From Chloranthus sessilifolius (lineage: Eukaryota; Streptophyta; Magnoliopsida; Chloranthales; Chloranthaceae), in contig CM037592.1 of the NCBI GenBank assembly GCA_021018995.1, forward strand, positions 78,433,301-78,497,300: DNA of 64,000 nt. The letters are read 5' to 3'. The notes beneath the pieces are model-generated. The model saw only the letters and a program-made list of their open reading frames with translations, searched no databases and was not told the origin of the DNA. A program made the position numbers and the translations under genes. Position 1 is the first letter of the stretch. Each line of letters begins with the position of its first letter. Of the stretch, positions 11,899 through 24,146 are shown piece by piece.

Positions 11899-13400
11899 CT
11901 ATCCAAAAAAGATGTCAAGCCAAGACTAATCAGGTGGATCCTTCTTTTGTTGGAATTCAACTTCGAGATTAAGGACAAGAAGGGAGTTGAGAACGTGGTG
12001 GCTGATCATCTGTCCAGAATAGAGCTACCTGAAACCATCAGTAAAGAATCTCTGCACGATACCTTTCCGGATGAGCAACTTCTTGCCATCCAAACAGTAG
12101 TACCATGGTATGCCAATATCGTAAAATTATTTGGCAACAAGTAAGATTCATCCAACTTTGTCCAACCAAGACAGATATATTTTCTTTTTAAATATAAAAT
12201 ACTATGTTTGGGAGGATCCTGAGCTATTTAAAATATGCCCCCAAATAATTAGGAAATGTGTGCCCGATAGTGACACCCACAATATTCTGAAATTTTGTCA
12301 CACATATGCTTGTGGGGGTCACTTCGGCGGAAAGAAAACGGCTGCCAAGGTACTACAATCAAGATTTTATTGGCCATCGCTATTTAAGGATACCCAGAAT
12401 TTTTGTTAGGCCTGCGACCGGTGCCAAAAGTCAGGAGCCATGTCTCGAAGGAACATGATGCCCCTTCAACCGATTTTGGTCGTAGAACCCTTTGATGTTT
12501 GGGGCATTGACTTGATTGGACCCTTCCCACCTTCGTTCGGATTCATATATATACTTGTAGCCGTTGACTACATATCAAAATGGGTAGAAGCAATAGCTAC
12601 ACAAAAAAATGACCATAAGGTGGTAATTTCTTTCATCAGGGAAAATATATTTGCATGATTTGGAATCCTACGAGCTATTATAAGTGATGGCGAAAGTCAT
12701 TTTTGCAATAGGTATTTTGAGAGCTTGCTCAAGAAATATGGTGACTCATAAAATCGCAACCCCCTATCACCCGTAAACTAGTGGGCAAGTGGAGTTTTCA
12801 ATCGCGAAATAAAGAAGATACTGGAAAGAACAGTTCCACCTGATAGAAAAGACTGGACCATAAGATTGAATGATGCTCTATGGGCATATAGAACGGTTTA
12901 TAAAACTCCCATTGGCGTGTCTCATTTTCGATTGGTATATGGAACAACCTGTCATTTACCTGTGGAATTAGAACATAGAGCTTTGTGCGCCATCAAAGCA
13001 TTGAATTTTGAGTTAGATGCATTCGGGGAACAACGTAAACTTGAACTGAATGAGTTTGAGGAAATTCGAAACGATGTATATCAAAATACTCGAATTTACA
13101 AGGCCAAAACCAAGGCATTCCATGATAAACATATTCTGAGAAAATTTTTTAAGTCGGGCCAACAAGTTTGGCTATATAATTCGTGGTTGAAGCTATTCCC
13201 AGGGAAATTATGAAGTCATTGGGATGGACCCTATAATGCTGTGGAAGCATCCCCCCATGGAGCTATAACCATACAGGATCCCAAAGACAAATCGTATCTT
13301 CAAGGTTAATGGGCAGAGACTCAAACTGATGATATCTTTAGAAGAAAAAGGGACAGTGACCACCATGTCACTACAAGACTCGGAGTATAACTAACAAGGG
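11899..13400 (+). pseudogene. S1 RNase H end and integrase remnant
   Basis: Resumes S1 after solo LTR T. Text includes [24 protein letters not shown], which is the RNase H/integrase link usual in this lineage (positions 11947-12020). It continues with an HHCC-type zinc region ([22 protein letters not shown]) and core text [13 protein letters not shown] and [11 protein letters not shown]. The C-terminal [16 protein letters not shown] and [19 protein letters not shown] are also clear. No chromodomain follows. The copy is decayed with several breaks. Confidence 0.85.
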
Positions 13401-13763
13401 CACCTCGAGCTATCGACTCATCTGTATCAAATTTAAGTATATTACTTGTACAATAGTAGGCTGGACGACGGATTCTATGATACATCGAATCATAGTGATT
13501 ACGATTCGTACCATCTGCGATTTTGTCGACGGATTTTTATAGCTTATGTATTATAGTGATTATGATTTATGAGAGAATGCTTTGTCCAGGATGCAGTCGT
13601 TATCAGAAAGGCACGACTTTTGATGCCAAAGGCGTCGCCTCGATTCACCCTACACAGACACGTCCCTTAGCATTTATTAGGACCACCAACCGATTTGCAT
13701 GATTCAACGCAAAACCATAACATCCATTTATGGCAACTCTTTGAATTCTTGGTTTAGAATGGT
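13401..13763 (+). other. S1 spacer after integrase
   Basis: No protein signature. The stretch 13400-13660 contains short CGATTC/GATTACGATT-like palindromic pieces. Its counterpart in S2 (about 44260-44620, minus) is recognisable through GATTCACNCT/GGCGTCGCCT-like text. Confidence 0.4.
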
Positions 13764-13771
13764 TATAAATA
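13764..13771 (+). promoter_or_regulatory. Internal TATA box upstream of S1 small ORF
   Basis: TATAAATA within GGTTATAAATAAGCAAGT, 74 nt before the ATG at 13838. An identical core occurs at the equivalent place in S2 (44252-44259, minus, 63 nt before its ATG). This position is kilobases away from either LTR. Confidence 0.6.
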
Positions 13772-13837
13772 AGCAAGTCACTGCTTGGTCATTTCATCCC
13801 ATTCCCTTCACCTTCGTCCAACACCAACCCTTTCGCC

Positions 13838-14062
13838 ATGGAAAAACAACCAAGTTGGTTGGAGATTACTGAGGCATTTTCACGCCTCATCCAACGCCAT
13901 GAAGATGAAGTCACCGCGCTTTTAGAAAAAAGAGGATGGTTAATCACTGAAATTATCGCCCTCTTCTCTTCTCTCCCCATCCCAGAACCGACAATCAAAA
14001 TGCCTCCTTCCTCCCCCAACCACCAAAAGACTTCTCCTTCATTACCCCCTCCATCTTCTTAA
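13838..14062 (+). CDS. Small conserved ORF after integrase in S1
   Basis: The 74-codon frame starts MEKQPSWLEITEAFSRL. Its first 42 residues align without gaps to the S2 frame at 44023-44196; about 20 are identical (including S-W, E-I, E-A-F, R-L, E, A-L, E, R, L-I and E), and many others are conservative. The shared part is charged, with regularly spaced Leu/Ile, and is likely one amphipathic helix. The tail is rich in Pro and Ser. There is no signal peptide or membrane segment. A TATA box lies 74 nt upstream, so a separate short transcript is conceivable. In Athila elements the zone after integrase is where an envelope-like gene is placed; I do not recognise this peptide and assign no function. 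Confidence 0.55.
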   Translation: MEKQPSWLEITEAFSRLIQRHEDEVTALLEKRGWLITEIIALFSSLPIPEPTIKMPPSSPNHQKTSPSLPPPSS

Positions 14063-16318
14063 CCCTTTTCTATTGGACCAACCTATCCAGAGAATGGAGA
14101 TATTTTTGTGGTGCCAACTTTTGGTTAGAAGCCGATGACCATCTTTATCGAAGACATCTTCTCGGGCGTTGCTACTGATATCTAAGATAGTGTGTGTCTA
14201 GATTTTTCCTAGGTTTATATTTTTATGTAATTAGTTTTTATTTTAGTATTTTAGATATATATATTTTTTTATCATTGTAAATATTCAGTTAATATATAAT
14301 ATTTTCTTTTGACTAACTTTCTTTTTCTCTAACTGTGTAATTGTTACTAACTTTTCTTTAATTTTTATTATTAATGTCTTTGAAAGTAATACGGCTGTGT
14401 TTTCCTCAAGTTTGGGGGACATTCTTTACAAATTTTCTTTTTCACATCCGGTAAACAATTAGTAATATGAGTAATTTTTAGGTAAATAATATTTAAGTGT
14501 CCCCTGTTTTTGTGCTAATGAGGGCATTGTCCAACTTAAGTTTGGGGAGATACACAACTTCTGTTTACAGTATTAGTATAGTAGTATTTCAGTTAGTTTT
14601 ATGTAGATTGGTTTGTAAATTTTTTTTGAATTTTTAGTTTTAATAGTTGATCATTATATAGGAATTATGATAGAAAAAAGTGCAAATCTTGAAAACTTAC
14701 GATCCATTATAGTAGGAGTTCAATAATCAGAATATTGAACAGTTACAATTCATGCTTAGCTCATTGAACATTGTGTTAGTAAGAATATTTGAAACAATAG
14801 ATTGATCTAAACTGCAATATTTTAGACTATAGTTTCAAACTTATAAACTAGTGAGCATTAGAGCCAAATTTTCCTTTCTTTGAGAGAGAGACTATTTCTA
14901 TTTAAGCAAAAATTTCTTTGACCTTCTATGCGTGTATGAAATCTCATATTGCTGAATTTAGAATCAAGATATTCTAGAATTATGTTAACCTGATTTTTTG
15001 TCTAGAACTATCTATTAGAAATATCAAAGCAATAAGACATCTATGCTAGTAAATCGTAAAGATGATTTAAGGCCATCTTTTGTTAAATCAGAGCCAAAAA
15101 GTAAAAATTTTAAAAAAATTTATCCCTTAAACCAATATTAGAAGCCTAAATTGAATTTCTTTATACCAAAAATTTGACAAACCCTTAACCATAAATACTA
15201 CCTAAAGCTTTTAACCTTTAACTCTTATAATTTCTGAGAGTTTAGAATGCAAAAGAAGGGAAGAAGAGGGAGTGAAAGGAGTAAAAAGCAAAAATAGATA
15301 AGGGGAATGCTAAAAGAGAGTACAACGAAGAAATTAATATAAGAATATGAGGAAAGAGTGAAAAATCATAAAAAAAAAGAGTGATTTGAAAAGAAGATTA
15401 TGATTCTAAAGAATAAAGCTTTAGAAAAGAAAGAAAAATTGTGAAATACGATTTTGCAAGACAATTGAAGAAATGGGATTTATAAAATAAAATAAAATTG
15501 GGAAGAAGTTATCCAATCATGGATACTTACAGAAGTAGAAGAGAAGAAACCTGAAAAGATAGGAGAAAGAAGAGCTAAATTCTCAGAAAAACTTTGGATC
15601 CTTTCTACCTTTCTTTGATACCTTCTGAAACCCAAAGTCCCATTACACGCTGATGGAAAGACCTTTTTGATTTACGATTTGCAAAAGCATAAGCCTAGTA
15701 GATATATGAATTATGGATTACACAGGGAATCATATGAATAGAATAGATTATCTTTTCTATGAGATTGGAAATTTTTTGCGATTATCCTTTGACTGAATTT
15801 TTCTGAAATAATCCATTGAGAGAACCCAAAAGTTTTGATATCTTTTTGAGAGTATGTCAAAAGTGAGTTTTTGAATAAAAATGTTTTCAAAATTTACAGT
15901 TTCAAAAAATGTATAAAGAATAAACTGTTCACTGATGCATACACTCCGTGCTTACTATGAATAGAAATTGTTGGAGTTCAAATCAAGGATAACTATTATA
16001 ATGGAAAGTACGGATAAAAAATTGATAATTTTAGAAAATCATAATAACTATGTGATGATTAACTTAGTTGACTTAGTTAATTTAGTGTACAAAATTAGTT
16101 TAAATTTTTAACCTTTTCTTTTCTTTTGAAAAATATTTTAAAAAATTCAAAAATATTTGAAGTTTGTAGGTAGCTTCACTGAAAACGTTAAGGAGACTAC
16201 AACTCCTTCACTAGGGATCACCTAGGGATTTTAAAGGCTTGTTGTATCTGCTAAATGCAATTGTGCTCCCTACAAAAGTGGCATTAAAAATTTTAATTTA
16301 GAATATTTTATGTTTCCT
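14063..16318 (+). other. S1 3' noncoding region with repeated purine-tract-like motifs
   Basis: A very AT-rich stretch with no convincing gene. AAGTTTGGGG-type motifs occur near 14408 and 14537 and resemble the real polypurine tract at 28053-28068; S2 has a counterpart near 39900 (minus). A purine-rich stretch (about 15240-15600) follows. The region ends at the TTCCT target duplication of element B (16314-16318). Confidence 0.5.
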
Positions 16319-16837
16319 TGTAACAACCCCAGATTTTCGGAACCGTGCAAGCCATATGCCACGCACGTGTATGTGTGGTTCACAAGGAAACCTGGGTCAA
16401 CATATACACACGGTGTGTATATGTGTGTAACATATTATATTTTTCCCTTCCTTTCACTATATAAGTGAAAGTGGAGAGAAGTCTCTCCCCTACGTAACAT
16501 AATTTTAACCTAAATAGAGAGGAGGAAAATAGAGAAAGAGAAAGGAGAGTCTTGTAGAGAAGAAAGGCTAAGGCCTTGTTGGAGTGCAAACCGGTGGAAG
16601 ACTTGGAGAGAAGGTCGGACCAGAAACGTAGAGATCTCTTCGAAGTAACAGGGATTCGAACGTTAGATCGAGCAGATTACGAGATCCGCCGATTTAGGTA
16701 AGAGATAATGCTTGAGAAGTGCTTAGGTATGTCTTAATGATAACCTACAATGTATTGGGCAATGGCCGATTAATTATATTTAAGATTTAAGGAAATATGA
16801 TAGATTTCTTGAAGAATCACGGAGTGAAGGTTTCCGC

Positions 16838-17092
16838 TCCTCGCTCGAGCGATCTAAACGTCTCGCTCGAGCGAGGACAGAATATATACCTGAGAATAGT
16901 ACGTTCTGGGCTCGCTCGAGCAAGACCCATATAAAAGGAATAAGCTCACTCGAGCGAGGTATCACTTTAGGCTTCAGACACCTCGCTTTAACCGCTCGAG
17001 CGAGGATAAGAGGCCGCTCGAGCGAGGCTTGGCAACCGCTCGAGCGAGGTTAAGAGGTCGCTCGAGCGAGGCTAAGCAACCGCTCGAGCGAG
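16838..17092 (+). repeat. CTCGAGCGAG palindrome array, 5' LTR of B
   Basis: About nine units of CGCTCGAGCGAGG or close variants, in AT-rich spacers of 10-30 bp. The corresponding array in the 3' LTR has fewer units, so the unit number changes even within one element. Confidence 0.9.
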
Positions 17093-18310
17093 GTACCAAA
17101 ACTAAAATTAAATTTCTTTTATGTATACAAATATACCTCATGTGAACTATGCGCCCTAGGAGTGCTAGTGACCACTGGTGACCATTCTAAGGCATGTCCT
17201 TTCGCATGAAATGTAGATTGGCGTGAGATCAGTACGTGTCATTACTACGAGAAGGGACCACTGGGTTTTGCCTTGAGGTAGGGAACCTTATCAAAACATG
17301 TACATTGTTCAATTTCGCATATGTGTAGTACATATCTAATTGCTAAACTAAGTATCTCATCATGTCACATAAATAGAGCGTGCGTGTGTAGACTTCAGAA
17401 AATGAAGCCAGAGGTCCCAAGGGGATGCAAGAACTACAAGATGAATACCTATATGATACGATATATCAGTAGCATCCCAGGGGTGCAGATGAGAATCAGT
17501 GGGGAAAAGAAAGTAAGGTGATAAGGCCTAATATATTAAAAATTAGCACAATCACGGTGAATAACTACATGTAAAGCACACTTGATATTTTTGTTATTTA
17601 AGGTTTGTTTAGAATACCCCACCGACGTGAAGGGATACCCACGATTGACTCGGCAGGATATCCGTGACCGGTACGGCGGTTAATCCGTATATAGTAGCAC
17701 ATCCTATGGATGTAGATTTAACAGTAGACCCCGCCACCTAGGAGAAAGGGGCTTGGGGCAGTATTCCCAGGGAATACAAAATTGATAAGTGTCTAGTTAG
17801 ACGACGATGGTGGGTATTCCATCGGGGATCGATGCTATATTGCTCGGGGACTATTTAAGTTAAAGAGTAAAGTTATTAGGCCGAATTCACAACTAAACGA
17901 GTAAGATGAGAAAGAACAAAACCATGCAAAGTAAGTAGTTGTATTCATCTTTCCCTTCAGTTATTTCGATTGTCCTTCCAGATAGTAACAATAAAGCTAT
18001 TTTTCTTTTCTTTGCACAAAGATATATGCCAGAATTAATCTATATGTTCTTTACGTTTCTCTACTGAGCTAGGATGTAGCTCACCCCTTAGACTATACGT
18101 CGCAGGTGCAACACTCGCGGCAACACAGGCTTCGAGGGACGTTGATCCAAAAGGTTCGGATTTCGCGGACGGAGAAGAGTTAGAACCTCCTCCTGAGGAA
18201 TTCTTTTAGAAGTTCTTTACGTTTAGAAGTGGTGAGTAGAGAGTACTCGTGGCTTGGCATGTTAAGTCCTTTCTTTTAAATGTAATTAAATACTATACTT
18301 TCCTTTTGAC

Positions 18311-18392
18311 GAACCATCGGGGGTGATATGATTGTCACCAATGGTTCGGGACAGTTCCTTTGCTCATGAATTGGCATGAGACCAGAACTGTC
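18311..18392 (+). promoter_or_regulatory. Tandem hairpins near LTR end, element B
   Basis: Hairpin 1 pairs GAACCAT with ATGGTTC and, inside, GGTGA with TCACC. Hairpin 2 pairs GACAGTTC with GAACTGTC and, inside, CTCATG with CATGAG. Equivalent hairpins with compensating base changes occur in LTRs C (31392-31472), H (62952-63027) and G (49570-49651, minus). Possible roles in RNA 3' end formation or packaging are inference. Confidence 0.7.
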
Positions 18393-18565
18393 TGTTGGTT
18401 GCTAGACTTTGATGAAACACGAAGACTTAATTAGTTCAAAGCTTTGGTATTTTGAATTGTTGGCTTTTACTTGTTAATTGATGTTCCGCATAGATATAAG
18501 GTGCATGACCTCGAGGGTCGTCTTGATGGCAGATTTTGGCTGACGAAATTTGGGTACATCACGGT

Positions 18566-18578
18566 TTGGTATCGAGCG
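18566..18578 (+). other. Primer binding site of element B
   Basis: TTGGTATCGAGCG follows the 5' LTR within a few bases. It resembles the TGGTATCAGAGC complement of initiator tRNA-Met used by this lineage. Confidence 0.7.
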
Positions 18579-18719
18579 ATTTCTTCTAGAAATTCTGACA
18601 ATCATTCTTTTGTCCGAGCATAGGGACTTATCTTGTGAAAGTTAATTTCATATCGAGATCGTGATGTCTTGGGAAGGAGAGGTCGACCAAGGGTGGTCAT
18701 GATAGGAACTTCTAAAGCG

Positions 18720-20004
18720 AACACGTCAATTGGGAGAAAGAAATTCTCGAGTAGTAGTCAAGGGAACAAAGAGCGACGAAAATCACGATCAAGACTGTCA
18801 GGGTCAAGATCAGAGAGAACAAGATAGGATCAGGGAGAGAAATGAAGAGAGAGAGGAGCGTCAGAGGATGATGCACACTATGGAAACCATGGCGGCTACC
18901 ATGGCAGCATCCTTGGTAATCGATCACCACCTACATCTCCTAGAACCAACACCCCAGCATTCAATTTTGGAGGATGAGACCTCCTAACTTTTCAGGGCAA
19001 GCAGACACTATGGCTGCTGAAAATTGGCTAAGTAAGATGGAAAAGCTTTTCAACGTACTCACTTGCACGGAAGATGAGAGCGTCCGTTGAGCAGCGTACA
19101 TGTTAGATGGGGAGGCTGGACCTTGGTGGAAGTGCATCATGAACTAGGGCTCAGGAGACCCCAAATGCACCATGGACGAGGAATGAATTGGAAGAATTCA
19201 ATAAGCGATATTTCAAGTGGTGAGAAATCGGATGGAAATGCAGTTTTACAACTCCAACAGAGAAACATGACATGAAGAGTCTGGTGGAGTTCATGAGACT
19301 TTCTCGTTTGCTTCCGACGTGGTTCTGAAGCAATGAAGACAAAGAGGTTTCAACAGGTTTGAGGCGGATATTCAAGGAGGAGTTGCTCCATTTACTAAGA
19401 ACATACGGAGAAGTTATGAGTAAGGCGCTAGTGGTGGAAGAAGAGAACAACAACCGCCACCGTCAAAGGGAACAACGAGGGAAGGACAAATGTGGATCGA
19501 GCAGGAACTGGAACTACGAGCCAATAAACAAAAGCCGAGGTTAAAGTACAAAATCAGAGACAATCGTTTCAAGCAGGATATGGGAGACCGACACAACAGA
19601 GCACATACCAAAGGTTTCCCTTTCTGGCATCAGGGAGACCGATGAGATATGAGAGTCCTGCCATTTCTACTGGAGCTGCGATAACACAAGGCTTCTCACG
19701 AGCTGCATCTTCAACACCAAGGGATACTTGTGCCAAGTGTGGCAAGTCCCACAAAACGGCTGATTGCAGACAAGGGATGCGAGGTTGTTTTAAATGTGGC
19801 AAGATGGGCCACGTGATTAAGGACTGTCCTGAGGCAAACAAGGAGAAGACAGCTTCAGCTTCGATGTCACGACCAATTCAAGCAAGAAAAATGGTCGTGC
19901 AAGGGAGAGCCTATGCAGTCACTGCTCAGGAAGCAGGGAACGTGCATGACGTCATCCAAGGTGAGAATCTTTTTAAATTTAAGAAATTTCATTTCTTTAG
20001 ATAG
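18720..20004 (+). pseudogene. Gag region of element B
   Basis: Early part is charged (REQDRIRERNEEREERQR). It is followed by capsid-like text (AAENWLSKMEKLF near 19020). Two zinc knuckles, CAKCGKSHKTADC and CFKCGKMGHVIKDC, lie at about 19730-19830. The latter fits CX2CX4HX4C, the RNA-binding motif of nucleocapsid. The copy is a fossil with several breaks. Order and spacing match Tekay/Del Gag. Confidence 0.8.
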
Positions 20005-20099
20005 AGAAGGTGCATTCAATAGAAATAGTGTCGTTTCTTTTGCTAAACACTAAATTTATACGTAAACTAGGGGTGTGAAAGGATGTGTAAATTTTTGTA

Positions 20100-20790
20100 T
20101 GTATGTATGTATACTATAGGTACTTTAATCGTGTATGAGAAAGGATGTTTCGTTGGATATGATGCTAGAGTGTTGATAGACCCAGGGTCTACCCACTCAT
20201 TCGCCACTCCATGATTTGCCAAGAGGATGAAGATTGTTCCAGAGGTGTTGGACTTCGTCCTATCTGTGTCTATTCCGACTGGAGAATTAATAGACACGGA
20301 GTTAGCTTGCAAATCCGTCATTGTAGCAATTCGAGACCTAGAGGTGCATGAATTGGAAGCAAAATTGATACTGCTGGACATGCAGGGGTTTGACGTGATC
20401 CTTGGCATGGACTGGTTGGCGCAACACAGTGTAACAGTGGACTGCAAGAACAAGGTCATCATTTTCAGACCCAACACAAGAAGATCATTTCGGTTTCAAG
20501 GAGTCAGGTCGTCATCTATGCCACTGATCTCAGCAATAAGGGCCGAGAAAATGGTCAGAAAAGGTTGCGGCGGTTACTTGGCATTCTTGAAGGCTGATAA
20601 GGAAGAGAAGAATGTCATTTCAGAAATCGCAGTGGTGCGAGAGTTTGAAGATGTGTTCCCAGACGAATTGCCAGGGTTACCTCCAGATAGGGAAGTGGAA
20701 TTCGCTATCGACTTAGCGCCAGGAACGGAACCTGTCTCAAAGGCACCATATCGAATGGCTCCTACTGAGTTGAAGGAATTGAAGGAATAG
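20100..20790 (+). pseudogene. Protease to RT N-terminal region of element B
   Basis: Retropepsin-like text: LIDPGSTHSF near 20170 and VILGMDWLAQHSVTVDC near 20397, the two usual landmarks of Ty3/gypsy protease. It then passes into the RT entry text FPDELPGLPPDREVEFAIDL and PYRMAPTELKEL. It is followed at once by the RT core at 20803. Confidence 0.8.
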
Positions 20791-20802
20791 TTACAAGAAC
20801 TT

Positions 20803-21534
20803 ATGGATAAAGGGTTTGTAAGACCAAGTGTGTCTCCTTGGGGAGCACCTGTCTTATTTGTAAAGAAGAAAGATGGGTCAATGCATTTATGCATTGACTA
20901 TCGACAGTTAAACAAACTAACTGTGAAGAACCGATACCGCTGTAGAATTGATGATTTGTTCGATCAACTGCAAGGAGCAAGGTATTTCTCTAAGATCGAC
21001 CTCAGGTCGGGATACCATCAGTTGAGAGTTAAGGTCGAAGATATTCAGAAAACTGCATTCAGAACATGGTATGGACACTATGAATTTTTAGTGATGCCGT
21101 TTGGATTGACAAACGCACCGGCGTCGTTTATGGACTTAATGAACCGGGTGTTTAAACCACATCTGGATTCTTGCGTCGTAGTGTTTGTCGATGACATTTT
21201 GATATATTCCAAGTCAGAAGAGGAGCATGAGAAGCATCTAAGTCTCGCTCTACAAACTTTGCGTGAACACCAACTTTACGCCAAACTCAGCAAATGCGAT
21301 TTTTGGTTAGAAGAGGTTAGCTTTTTGGGACATGTCGTCTCCAAGCATGGTGTCACAGTGGATCCGTCCAAAATCGAAGCAGTAGTGAATTGGGAACAGC
21401 CTAAGACAGTGACCGATATCTGTAGTTTCCTTGGACTGGCAGGTTACTATCGGCGTTTTGTTGAGGGGGTTTTCAAAAATATCCGGACCTCTCACAAGAC
21501 TTACAAGGAAGGATGCGAGATTCGAATGGAGTGA
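20803..21534 (+). pseudogene. Reverse transcriptase core of element B
   Basis: A 243-codon open stretch holding [54 protein letters not shown] and the catalytic FVDDILIYS (YXDD-type box near 21190). It also has the downstream [17 protein letters not shown]. The catalytic aspartates are in place in this segment. The RNase H part follows at about 21540-21960 and is less readable, ending with ADALSRR (about 21920), the usual RNase H/integrase link. Confidence 0.85.
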
Positions 21535-21971
21535 GGCGTGAGAGAAGAGTTTTCAAGAACTCAAAATGTCAGACTCAGCTTTAGCGATTCCTTGAGCGAT
21601 GGGGATTCGCGATGTCTGATGATGCTTCAGTACAATGGTTTGGGTTGCGTGCTCAACCAACACAAGAAGGTGATAGCTCTGGGTCAAGACAGTTGAAAGA
21701 ACATGAGAAGAACTATCTCGACACATGACCTAGAGCTAGAGTCATATTTGCGTTGAAGATTTGTGACACTATTTATACGGTGAGACCTTGAGATTTTCAC
21801 CGATCATAAAAGCCTCGATACTTGTTCACCTGAAGGAACTAAATATGAGACAACGAGATGGATGGAGTTTCTTAAGGACTATGATTGTTCCATACAATCA
21901 TCCGGGTAAGGCTAACGTAGTAGCCGATGCCCTAAGTCGAAGGGTCGGCTCATTGGCGGTTTAGTTCGGGT

Positions 21972-23510
21972 ATGCATAGATGGAAGTTGTTTGAAGATCT
22001 TTCGATGTATGATGCAAATATTGAGCCACGCGCTACAAGGGCCTTTTTGGCTAACATATCAGTGAGACCAGTAATATTCGAGCACATCCATAAGCTACAG
22101 ATGAGGGACCCAGCGTTAATGAAGAGTCGTCAAGATGTAACTGAGGGCATCAGATCAGATTTCTCAATCAAGGAGGATGGTTCCTTGTTGTTCAAGGGTC
22201 GACTCTGTGTTTCGGACAATGTTGAGCTAAAGCGAACTATCCTTGACGAGTCACACAAATCAAGTTACGCGATACACCCAGGCAGCACAAAAATGTACCA
22301 AGATCTGAAAAGGAATTACTGGTGGAGAGGTTTAAAACAAGATGTAGCAGAATACGTTTCACGATGTTTGACGTGTCAACAAGTGAAGATTGATCATAGA
22401 CACCCTGCAGGATTGTTGCAACCTCTACCAATACCAGAATGGAAATGGGAATCAATATCTATGGATTTCATCGTTGGACTATCGCGTACGACAAAGAGAT
22501 ATAATGCCATCTGGGTAATCGTGGACCGACTGACCAAGTCAGCACACTTCCTACCTTACAACACTATGTATATAGCAGGAAAGCTAGCGGAACTCTATAT
22601 GAAGGAAATAGTACGCCTACACGGAATCCCAAGTAGCATTGTCTCCGATCGAGATCCGTTTTATACATCAAAATTTTGGAAGAAGTTTCAGGAAGGGATG
22701 GGGACACGATTAGATTTCAGTTCAGCTTTCCATCCGCAATCAAACGGACAAACAGAACGGGTAAATCAAGTAATAGAAGACATGCTCAGAGCTTGTATGT
22801 TGGAAATGCAAGAATCGTGGGATCAATATTTACCGTTAATCGAATTTGCATATAATAACAGTTTCCAAACAAGCATCGGAATGGCACCATATGAAGCATT
22901 ATACGGAAGGCGGTGTAAATCGCCCATCAATTGGGAGGAAACCGGTGAAAAATTTGTTTTAGGGCCCGAGTTGCTGAAAGAAAATGCCACAGTCGTCCGA
23001 ATCATTAGGGAGAAACTTAAGTCGGCTCAAAGCAGACAGAAAAGCTACGCTGATATCAAGCGGACCAGCGTCGATTATAAGGTGGGTGAACACGTGTTTG
23101 TCAAGGTGTCACCTATGAAGGGCGTGATGAGATTTGGAAAGAGGGGGAAATTGAGTCCACGATATCTTGGACCATTCGAAGTTTTGGGCCGAGTTGGCGA
23201 AGTTGCATATCGCATCGGCTTACCTCCGGTGTTCGATCGAGTACATAACGTTTTCCACGTTTCTATGCTCAGGAAATATGTGAATGACCCTTCCCACATT
23301 TTGAAAGGTCAATCACTAGAGATGTGTGAAGACATGAGCATGATAGAAGAGCCGGCAGAGGTACTGGATAGAAAGGAGCAAGTACTACGCACCAAAATCA
23401 TTCCCTTAGTACTTGTTCGATGGAAGAATCATCCGACCGAAGAAGCAACATGGGAACGGGAGGCTGATGTCAAAGAACAATACCCCAAGTTGTTTGAGAG
23501 GGTCAATTAG
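21972..23510 (+). pseudogene. Integrase with chromodomain-like C-terminus, element B
   Basis: A 512-codon open frame. The zinc-binding region shows HPGSTKMYQDLKRNYWW and CLTCQQVK (residues about 95-140). The DDE core has SMDFIVGL, IVSDRDPFYTSKFW and the QTERVNQVIEDML region. A GPF/Y segment (LGPFEVLGRVGEVAYRIGLP) and VHNVFHVSMLRKYV follow. The C-terminal VLVRWKNHPTEEATWERE, residues about 475-495, is the chromodomain-like tail that defines plant chromoviruses and steers integration toward heterochromatin in the studied members. This segment looks whole, although the element as a whole is broken elsewhere. Confidence 0.88.
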
Positions 23511-23727
23511 AATTGTTTGTAAATAGTGACGTCACATAACACTTTGATTTCAAGTATAAATTTCAATATTTTTCTAGCCTAAACTGTTTGTTACGGCGGA
23601 CTCCTCATGCGTTTTCGATCACCGTGTCCTTAAGTAATGTTAAGGGTGATTTGAATCACAATGTTTCGGAACGTAAGAACGAAGGAAGACAAGATACGAG
23701 CTTATGGATGACTGAATCATGTGATGG
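23511..23727 (+). other. Spacer after integrase of element B
   Basis: No gene recognised. It joins the end of the integrase frame to the second palindrome array. Confidence 0.4.
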
Positions 23728-23940
23728 GCTCACTCGAGCGAGACTTCACACTCGCTCGAGCGTGTGCTACATAAAATAACAAACGTGACGTGTTTTGGGC
23801 TCGCTCGAGCGAGGAATAGTGACCGCTGGAGCGAGGTGTATTTGTCGCTCGAGCGAGGATTCCAAGCCGCTCGAGCGAGGCCAAATTTTTATGCCAGTTA
23901 CCGTTCTGTGATCGCTTGAGCGATAACTAACGCTGAGCGA
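23728..23940 (+). repeat. Second CTCGAGCGAG palindrome array, internal to B
   Basis: Seven or more units of CGCTCGAGCGAGG or variants, the same motif as in B's LTRs but placed after integrase. Spacer sequences differ from those in the LTR. Here the array lies just upstream of a TATA box (23944-23951), whereas in the LTR it lies downstream of the TATA box. Confidence 0.9.
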
Positions 23941-23943
23941 GAC

Positions 23944-23951
23944 TATATATA
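23944..23951 (+). promoter_or_regulatory. Internal TATA box before 3' ORFs of B
   Basis: TATATATA in GACTATATATAGTGGACAG, about 200 nt before the ATG at 24147. The leader in between contains CCCATTTCTTCTTCACG and is compatible with a 5' UTR. Promoter function is inferred from position and the palindrome array upstream. Confidence 0.55.
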
Positions 23952-24146
23952 GTGGACAGATTGCTAAACACCCATTTCTTCTTCACGCGAGGAGTTTGGT
24001 GCCGAGCGAGAGTCTAGGGTTTTCACTTTCAAGCATTTTTCGTCCGATTCAAGCCGGATTCGAAAAATCCGAACCGTCCAAACCATTTTCCTAGGTAAAA
24101 TCTACCTTCTCCACACTCCTTTACGTTTTAAAACTCTATCACTCTA

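Larger units (their letters stand above)
16319..18562 (+). repeat. 5' LTR of element B
   Basis: Starts TGTAACAACCCC. It contains a TATA box (CTATATAAG, 16458-16466), a GA-rich leader, a donor-like AGGTAAG (16696-16702), a CTCGAGCGAG palindrome array (about 16838-17092), GAGGTAGGGAACC (about 17275), CCGGTACGGCGG (about 17669), CATCGGGGATCGATGCTATAT (about 17821, one base split here: CATCGGGGATC then GATGCTATAT), the shared block with GACTATACGTC and CAGGT (18066-18108), and two successive hairpins (18311-18347 and 18350-18392). Confidence 0.9.

Noticed and set aside
16838-17092. CRISPR-like pattern of short repeats and spacers
   Set aside because: Units are 10-13-bp palindromes with unequal spacers inside a plant LTR, and no cas genes exist; same judgement for the arrays in the other LTRs.
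20574-20894. Minus-strand ORF opposite the RT of element B, and similar shadow frames opposite integrase
   Set aside because: Antisense shadows of recognisable pol coding.
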